Positions 8,110 through 11,880 of a stretch of DNA of 11,880 nt are shown in pieces. Numbering within the stretch: the stretch's first letter is position 1; every line of letters begins with the position of its first letter. Origin of the DNA: SZUA-521 sp041738285 (GTDB taxonomy: Bacteria > Pseudomonadota > Gammaproteobacteria > Pseudomonadales > Azotimanducaceae); the NCBI GenBank assembly GCA_041738285.1, contig JBGSQB010000111.1, positions 1-11,880 of the forward strand, in the 5' to 3' direction. Position numbers and translations under genes: made by a program. A model generated the notes under the pieces. The model saw only the letters and a list, made by a program, of their open reading frames with translations. It searched no databases and was not told where the DNA came from.

Positions 8110-8114
8110 AGGAG
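8110..8114 (+). promoter_or_regulatory. Strong ribosome binding site AGGAG
   Basis: AGGAG lies 8 bases before the ATG at 8123. It fixes the start of the GFA-type gene there, against an in-frame upstream ATG at 8084 inside the DUF998 gene. It is the clearest Shine-Dalgarno sequence of the window and marks the point where the chain of translationally coupled LPS genes ends. Confidence 0.65.
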
Positions 8115-8122
8115 ATTCCTCG

Positions 8123-8527
8123 ATGCAGACGGTCACCGGCGCGTGCTTTTGCGGCGCCATCACCTATCGAATCGACGGCGCGCTGTGCAGCGCGCGGTCG
8201 TGTCACTGCTCCCGATGCCGGCGGGCATTCAGTGGCGCGGCATCGGCTTACGCGGAGCTGGCGCCAGGCGCCGAACTTCATTGGTGCTCCGGCGCGGAAC
8301 AACTGGTGCGCTACTCCTCAGCCCAAGGCTGGGCATTGGCATTCTGCGGCGTGTGTGGCTCGACGCTGTGCGGCATGTTCAATGAGCGTGTGCACGGGGT
8401 AACGCTCGGCTGTGTCGATGGCGACCCGGGCGTTGCGATCGAGCGCCACATCTTCGTCGGCTCGAAGGCGCCCTGGGATCACATCGGCGGTTCGGCGCCC
8501 CAGTTCGCGGAACACGCGCCCGCATGA
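8123..8527 (+). CDS. GFA/CENP-V family zinc-binding protein
   Basis: The 134-residue protein has the full cysteine pattern of the glutathione-dependent formaldehyde-activating (GFA) family: GACFCGAITY (C8, C10), SCHCSRCRRAF (C27, C29, C32) and FCGVCGSTL (C75, C78). These bind two zinc ions. The founding member Gfa promotes S-hydroxymethylglutathione formation from formaldehyde and glutathione, but most family members have no proven substrate and a detoxification role here is only a guess. IERHIFVGSKAPWDHI near the C-terminus is also typical. The start is set by AGGAG 8 bases upstream. The stop overlaps the next start as ATGA, so the two are probably co-translated. Confidence 0.9.
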   Translation: MQTVTGACFCGAITYRIDGALCSARSCHCSRCRRAFSGAASAYAELAPGAELHWCSGAEQLVRYSSAQGWALAFCGVCGSTLCGMFNERVHGVTLGCVDGDPGVAIERHIFVGSKAPWDHIGGSAPQFAEHAPA

Positions 8528-8913
8528 CGATGGCTTCGCTCGCCGCGTTCTATGTAGTGGCTTGCGGATTTGCGATCGTTTCGCTGTTCCAACTTGCGCT
8601 GGCGCTGGGCGCACCGTGGGGCAGCCTCGCCATGGGCGGCCGCTTTCCGGGTCGATATCCGCCGGCAATGAGGGTCGTGTGCCTGTTCATGATTGCCCTC
8701 TATGCGGTGATGGCCCTGGTACTTGCGGCGCGGGTCGAGCTGGCAATGCCACAGTGGTTTGCGCTGTCGCGCACCCTCACCTGGGTGATCGTCGTCATCA
8801 TGGCGCTGGGCGTCGTTGGTAATCTTGCTACGCGCAGCGTTTGGGAGCGGCGTATCTGGGCGCCAGTCGCGATCGTGCTGCTGGTATGCAGCGTGGTGAT
8901 TGCGCTGAGCTGA
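8524..8913 (+). CDS. Small four-helix membrane protein with ALGAPWG motif
   Basis: The 129-residue hydrophobic protein has four likely membrane helices (about 5-27, 51-70, 82-101 and 110-128). Between helices 1 and 2 lies a conserved-looking loop, ALGAPWGSLAMGGRFPGRYPP, followed by a basic residue before helix 2. I recall this loop from uncharacterised small membrane proteins in diverse bacteria, but no function or name. The ATG at 8524 overlaps the GFA stop by 4 bases; ATG 8530 would also serve. The overlap suggests co-expression with the GFA-type protein. Confidence 0.75.
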   Translation: MTMASLAAFYVVACGFAIVSLFQLALALGAPWGSLAMGGRFPGRYPPAMRVVCLFMIALYAVMALVLAARVELAMPQWFALSRTLTWVIVVIMALGVVGNLATRSVWERRIWAPVAIVLLVCSVVIALS

Positions 8914-8922
8914 GCGCACCAC

Positions 8923-8928
8923 TAACGT
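8923..8928 (+). promoter_or_regulatory. Weak candidate promoter before the 8956 gene
   Basis: TAACGT at 8923-8928 is preceded, with a 17-base spacer, by TTGCGC at 8900-8905. Each hexamer matches the sigma-70 consensus at only 3 of 6 positions, and the -35 lies inside the membrane-protein gene. The 42-base gap before the next ATG is one of only two gaps longer than 30 bases in the window, which is the main reason to consider it. Confidence 0.2.
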
Positions 8929-8955
8929 CGGGGCCTTCATCATCGGGATCGAACG

Positions 8956-9423
8956 ATGGCGCATGAACCGAAAGATACCGATCCGCGGCAGTGGCACCGC
9001 TTCTTCGCCGTTGAATACAACAATCGCGCGTGGGCGCTCGCCGGTGCGCCGCGTACGTCGATCGAAGATGCGCAGATGCTGGATGCGGCTCACGCCGCCG
9101 CGGCACACTGGGCGGTGGTGGGTACCCAGTTGAATCACATGCGAGCGACCATGTTGCTTGCCCACGTGCATGCGCAGCTCGGTCATGGTGCGTCGGCCAT
9201 GGCGTATGCACGCGAGATGCACGCTTACTTCCTTGCCAACGACACACCGGATTGGGAGGTCGCGTTCACGCATGTGATTCATGCCGGTGCGGCCCACGCC
9301 AATGGCGATGACGCGGTGTATCGGGCCTCTCACGCCGCCGCGGTCGACGCCCTCGAAGCGATCGCCGACGCCGACGACCGTGCCGTGGTCATGCAGACCT
9401 TCGCGCAGATTCCACGGCCTTGA
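8956..9423 (+). CDS. Conserved hypothetical helical protein, TPR-like
   Basis: The 155-residue soluble protein is rich in alanine and histidine and looks wholly alpha-helical. Motif-like segments include YNNRAWALAGAPR, DAAHAAAAHWAVVGTQLN, RATMLLAHVHAQLG and WEVAFTHVIHAGAAHANGD. The spacing of small and bulky residues in the paired helices (about residues 60-90 and 100-130) resembles tetratricopeptide repeats. I recall similar short proteins annotated only as hypothetical, so no function is claimed. A GGGA sequence lies 6-7 bases before the ATG. No signal peptide or membrane helix is seen. Confidence 0.78.
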   Translation: MAHEPKDTDPRQWHRFFAVEYNNRAWALAGAPRTSIEDAQMLDAAHAAAAHWAVVGTQLNHMRATMLLAHVHAQLGHGASAMAYAREMHAYFLANDTPDWEVAFTHVIHAGAAHANGDDAVYRASHAAAVDALEAIADADDRAVVMQTFAQIPRP

Positions 9424-9427
9424 TCCG

Positions 9428-9964
9428 ATGCTCGCGTTTCCGAAGTCAGTGCCAGTACTGAGTGGTGGAAGTGTTCTGCTGCGGGCGATGAGCGAGGACG
9501 ATCTGCCCGCGTGGTACGAACGCCTGCGCGATGCCGAGGCGGCGCAGATGGCGGGCGATCCGATCGCGGAATCCATCAGCGTGTGTGCGGAAGGACTAGA
9601 CCACCATCGCCGCACCTTTGCAGAAGGTTCCGGCATTCGATGGTCGATCGTTCCCACCGGAAGCCAAGCTGCGGTCGGATCCATTGGACTGACTCGAATC
9701 GACCACGATGATTGGTCGGCGGTGCTGGGCGGCGCGGTTGCGCGCGCCTGGTGGCGTCGAGGCATTGCGACATCCGCCGCGGAACTCGTCATTCGCTATG
9801 CGTTCGACGTGATGCAGATCGATCGGATTCGAGCGCAAGCGCTGACATTCAATGGTGCATCCATCCGCGTGCTCGAAAAGCTCGGGTTCGCGCGTGTTGG
9901 GCAGGTGGGCGATGACGTACAGTACCAACGAATCAATGAACGCACCGACGGGACAGGTGGTTGA
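9428..9964 (+). CDS. GNAT acetyltransferase, RimJ/RimL type
   Basis: The 178-residue protein has the GNAT fold: an N-terminal strand and helix (VLLRAMSEDDLPAWYERL), the GSIGLTRID strand, the acetyl-CoA pyrophosphate loop WWRRGIATSA (R110-R111-G112-x-A114), then AFDVMQIDRIRAQALTFNGAS and VLEKLGFARVG, typical of the RimJ/RimL branch. Such enzymes acetylate amines on protein N-termini, antibiotics or small metabolites. The target is not readable here. The ATG at 9428 is four bases after the preceding stop; no clear Shine-Dalgarno is present, so it may depend on coupling. Its 3' end overlaps the DinB-like gene in another frame. Confidence 0.87.
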   Translation: MLAFPKSVPVLSGGSVLLRAMSEDDLPAWYERLRDAEAAQMAGDPIAESISVCAEGLDHHRRTFAEGSGIRWSIVPTGSQAAVGSIGLTRIDHDDWSAVLGGAVARAWWRRGIATSAAELVIRYAFDVMQIDRIRAQALTFNGASIRVLEKLGFARVGQVGDDVQYQRINERTDGTGG

Positions 9965-10544
9965 GGTGGCTGCTGTTGCGTACTTTCGCGCCCAGGCGCA
10001 CAACAACGCGTTGGCGAATCATCGGTTGCTCGCAGCCTGCGCGGAGCTTTCCGCCGAGGCGCTGCAGGCGCCGCGCACGAACTTCTTTCCCACCATCATT
10101 CAGACGCTCAACCACATTCTGACCGTCGACTGGTTCTACGTCGATGCGCTGGAAAGTGGCCGTCTCGGTTACGCGGCCTTTGATCCGGAGATACCCTGCC
10201 CGCAGTTCGAAGACCTGCAGGACGCGCAGCATGCGGTCGATCGTCGACTGATCGCGCTGTGCGACGGGCTCACCGAGGCATCCCTGGGTGAGGTCGTTGC
10301 CATGGTGCGTGATACGTGGACCCAGCACGAGCGCAAGGACCGCACGCTGTTGCACCTGTTCCAGCATCAGATTCACCACCGCGGCCAGGTGCACGCGATG
10401 CTGGCGGGTACGCATGTTGCGCCGCCACAACTCGATGAGTTCTTCCTCGATCATCCAAGAGAGCGAGCACTGCGCGCGGACGACCTGCGTGCGCTCGGGT
10501 TCGATGAAGCGCGCATCTGGCGCGGGCTGGATGATGCACCGTGA
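9936..10544 (+). CDS. DinB-family putative metalloenzyme
   Basis: The 202-residue protein fits the DinB/YfiT four-helix bundle. FRAQAHNNALANHRLLAACA forms helix 1. A histidine in QTLNHILTVDWFYVDAL (H60) and the HxxxH pair in FQHQIHHRGQVH (H144, H148) form the usual divalent-metal triad. Characterised relatives include mycothiol- and bacillithiol-dependent transferases, but most members have no known substrate. The length is slightly above the family norm of about 160-180. The start is uncertain: ATG 9936 overlaps the acetyltransferase by 29 bases, and ATG 9912 would add eight residues. The helix 1 homology begins after both. Confidence 0.85.
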   Translation: MNAPTGQVVEVAAVAYFRAQAHNNALANHRLLAACAELSAEALQAPRTNFFPTIIQTLNHILTVDWFYVDALESGRLGYAAFDPEIPCPQFEDLQDAQHAVDRRLIALCDGLTEASLGEVVAMVRDTWTQHERKDRTLLHLFQHQIHHRGQVHAMLAGTHVAPPQLDEFFLDHPRERALRADDLRALGFDEARIWRGLDDAP

Positions 10545-10620
10545 GTGAGCGTACATTCGCGGCATGAGCATGGAGGTCGAGTTTCGACGAACCGGTGCGC
10601 GGTGCTATACCCTGATCGTG

Positions 10621-10640
10621 CGGCGCGGCGCGGCGCGGCG
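10621..10640 (+). repeat. Four perfect tandem CGGCG pentanucleotides
   Basis: The sequence consists of four exact copies of CGGCG, followed directly by another GC-only stretch up to 10652. The unit length of five is not a multiple of three, so gain or loss of one copy switches the reading frame of the gene that contains it. One copy fewer restores that gene. The stretch can also fold on itself (palindrome GCGGCGCCGC at 10635-10644), which favours polymerase slippage or sequencing error. Confidence 0.9.
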
Positions 10641-10757
10641 CCGCCGGCCGCCATGAATCCGGCCCCCGGGTATGACGCCTTCATGCCGCACGATCTGCTG
10701 CACTTCGTCGTGGAACGGGAGCTCGGGTTGACCCAAGGTATCTTCGGCCAGGTTGCC

Positions 10758-10775
10758 GCGGGCGGTACCGCCCGC
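10758..10775. repeat. Perfect 18-base palindrome
   Basis: GCGGGCGGTACCGCCCGC is a perfect inverted repeat with no loop and does not extend further on either side. It lies inside the coding part of the frameshifted gene, where it encodes Gly-, Ala- and Thr-rich residues. It could be an operator-like site, but in GC-rich coding DNA a codon-driven coincidence is more likely. Confidence 0.6.
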
Positions 10776-11127
10776 ACGTTTCACGCATCGGCGCAGGGCG
10801 TTGGTCGCGCGCATGCGCGTACGCGACGCCGAGCCCGTGCGCGCGGTGAGTCACTGGCGCGCGAAGGTTCCGAGTCGGCTGCCCAATCGGAACGCTCTAC
10901 CTACATCTGTCTGTACGAATGGCTGCGTCGGTCGACCGATGTGGCGCGCCGTCACCGCGCGCAGGACTTCAAGGACGACGTAAGTGGAATGCGTTCTGCT
11001 ATGCCAACCCACGAAGCCAAAGCGCTCAATGCTGCGATGATCGATCGGATCTGCGCAGCGCTCGATGGGACCAGTCGGCAGTGGACGGAACTTGGCGACG
11101 GTCAGTCTTTCACGCTGGTCTGGCCGG

Positions 11128-11132
11128 AAGGA
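11128..11132 (+). promoter_or_regulatory. Ribosome binding site AAGGA inside the upstream gene
   Basis: AAGGA (within GGAAGGA) lies 7 bases before the ATG at 11140 and inside the end of the preceding gene. It supports the choice of 11140 as start for the second acetyltransferase rather than an in-frame upstream start at 11065. Confidence 0.55.
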
Positions 11133-11139
11133 CGACGGC

Positions 11140-11739
11140 ATGCCGGTCGTCGTTGACGTCGATGCCATTCGAGTTCGTCCCGCGACGCCTGCGCGCTGGC
11201 ACGACGTGGTACAGATCTTCACTGCGAAAGGCTGCTCCGTAGCGCGCGGTTGCTGGTGCATGCACTACCGTCGCAGTGGCGCGCCGGCGCCGACCCCGCG
11301 CGGTACGACCCGTGCGGATGTCAACCGCGCGCAACTGAAAGCGCTGACGGCTGCAAGGGTCGCCCCAGGGCTGATCGGCTACGTCGGCAGAACCGCGGTT
11401 GGCTGGGTCAGCCTTGGGCCACGTGAAGACTTCGCCAAGCTCGCTCGCTCGCCGGTCATGAAACCGGTGGACGATGCGAAGGTCTGGTCGGTCATCTGCT
11501 TCGTGGTACCCGCGCCTTATCGTGGTGCGGGCGTCGCTCGCGCGTTGCTCAATGGCGCCATCGAGTATGCGCGCAAGGCCGGCGTTGCCACGCTCGAAGC
11601 GTATCCCGTGGACAAAAGTGCGCGCGGGCGCGACGACTCGATGTGGTTCGGTGCGAGATCAATGTACGACGCAGCTGGATTCACCGTGGTTGCCCGACGT
11701 AAGGCGAGCCGTCCGGTGATGCGCCTGGCGCTGCGCTGA
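11140..11739 (+). CDS. GNAT-family acetyltransferase with CWCMHYR motif
   Basis: The 199-residue protein has a clear GNAT core: VIRVRPATPARWHDVVQIF-like first strand and helix, GLIGYVGRTAVGWVSLGPRE, VWSVICFVVPAPYRGAGVAR with the acetyl-CoA loop (R128-G129-A130-G131-V132-A133), ALLNGAIEYARKAGVATLEA, and a YDAAGF segment near the end. The cysteine-rich GCWCMHYR near residue 40 marks a recognised but functionally uncharacterised branch of the superfamily. The substrate is unknown. The start overlaps the frameshifted gene by 17 bases, and AAGGA lies 7 bases upstream. The gene ends two bases before the next ATG. Confidence 0.87.
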   Translation: MPVVVDVDAIRVRPATPARWHDVVQIFTAKGCSVARGCWCMHYRRSGAPAPTPRGTTRADVNRAQLKALTAARVAPGLIGYVGRTAVGWVSLGPREDFAKLARSPVMKPVDDAKVWSVICFVVPAPYRGAGVARALLNGAIEYARKAGVATLEAYPVDKSARGRDDSMWFGARSMYDAAGFTVVARRKASRPVMRLALR

Positions 11740-11740
11740 A

Positions 11741-11880
11741 ATGGTAGACGCACGGGCGATCTTCCTTGCGGTGCACAGCGGCCTGCCGCGCGAAGGCCCG
11801 GGTAGCCGGTCGAGCACGAGCCGCGCACTGCAGCTAGCTGGCGCGCTACCTGAAGATGCCCGCATCCTCGACATCGGCTG
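11741..11880 (+). CDS. SAM-dependent methyltransferase, N-terminal part, cut by window end
   Basis: The first 46 codons read FLAVHSGLPREGPGSRSSTS and later ALPEDARILDIGC. The final piece is the start of motif I (glycine-rich SAM-binding loop) of class I methyltransferases, and the HSGLPREGPGS lead-in is typical of a group of small-molecule methyltransferases. The ATG lies two bases after the acetyltransferase stop; no strong ribosome site is seen, so translational coupling is likely. The rest of the protein and any substrate clue lie outside the window. Confidence 0.82.
   Translation, partial: MVDARAIFLAVHSGLPREGPGSRSSTSRALQLAGALPEDARILDIG

Larger units (their letters stand above)
10564..11156 (+). 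pseudogene. Frameshifted gene of an uncharacterised family, broken at CGGCG repeats
   Basis: Two reading frames together make one plausible protein. The frame from ATG 10564 (or 10570) reads MEVEFRRTGARCYTLIVRRG, then stops at TGA 10654-10656. The other frame carries MNPAPGYDAFMPHDLLHFVV, an ELGLTQGIFGQVAAGG segment, a basic and helical middle, and LDGTSRQWTELGDGQSFTLVWP before the stop at 11154-11156. I recall proteins of about 190 residues with this order (N-terminal strand, NPAPGYD, MPHDLxHFVVE) annotated only as hypothetical. The break is at four CGGCG units at 10621-10640; with three units the frame is continuous through LIVRRGAAPPAAMNPAPG. As it stands, ATG 10653 overlaps the premature stop as ATGA, so a 167-residue C-terminal product could still be made by re-initiation. 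A GTG at 10545 opens the second frame without the family-like N-terminus. Confidence 0.7.

Noticed and set aside
8479..9792. A 437-codon open frame on the - strand across four small genes
   Set aside because: The + strand frames here have recognisable families (GFA end, membrane protein, acetyltransferase) and proper overlaps. The antisense translation is low-complexity, rich in Arg and His, and crosses gene borders.
10635..10652. GC-rich self-complementary stretch as a terminator
   Set aside because: There is no following T-run, and it lies inside a coding region.
10620..10656. Programmed -1 ribosomal frameshift at the CGGCG run
   Set aside because: The needed shift is formally -1, but no X-XXY-YYZ slippery heptamer is present. 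A 5-base slippage explains the break more simply and restores a family-like junction.
8095..11880. Integron cassette array, suggested by the mix of GNAT, DinB and GFA genes
   Set aside because: Genes overlap or abut, leaving no room for attC sites of about 60 bases. No integrase or core-site repeats are visible.

Overview
The window is GC-rich (clearly above 60% by eye) and almost wholly coding. Every supported gene lies on the + strand, and most neighbours overlap by 4 to 29 bases or are separated by a few bases. No stretch over about 45 bases lacks a gene, and I saw no RNA gene, CRISPR array, transposase or integrase. Gene content and order point to a Gram-negative bacterium, most likely a gammaproteobacterium related to pseudomonads or xanthomonads. 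The exact lineage cannot be fixed from the sequence alone.

Region 1 (1 to about 8094) is a lipopolysaccharide (LPS) core-oligosaccharide operon. In order it holds the end of a family 9 heptosyltransferase, a double-length WaaG-type glycosyltransferase, the heptose kinase WaaP, a protein with two kinase-like domains, a NodU/WapO-type carbamoyltransferase, a GT4 glycosyltransferase in the position of WapH, and a six-helix DUF998-like membrane protein. The order waaG-waaP-kinase-like-carbamoyltransferase-GT4 matches, from memory, the Pseudomonas aeruginosa core locus (waaF-waaC-waaG-waaP-wapP...-wapO-wapH). The set predicts an inner core whose heptoses are phosphorylated and carbamoylated, with hexoses added by WaaG and the last GT4. 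The most unusual gene is the WaaG homologue: two complete WaaG copies fused head to tail, collinear at a constant offset of 381 residues, both keeping the EX7E catalytic motif.

Region 2 (about 8095 to 11880) is a run of short single-domain genes: a GFA-type zinc protein, a four-helix membrane protein, a helical TPR-like protein, a RimJ/RimL-type acetyltransferase, a DinB-fold metalloprotein, a frameshifted gene of an unnamed family, a second acetyltransferase, and the start of a SAM-dependent methyltransferase cut by the window edge. The frameshift sits exactly on four tandem CGGCG units. Removing one 5-base unit restores one continuous reading frame, so the locus may be a recent slippage mutation, a phase-variable switch or a sequence error. 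These genes share no obvious pathway; they look like an assortment of small detoxification or modification functions.
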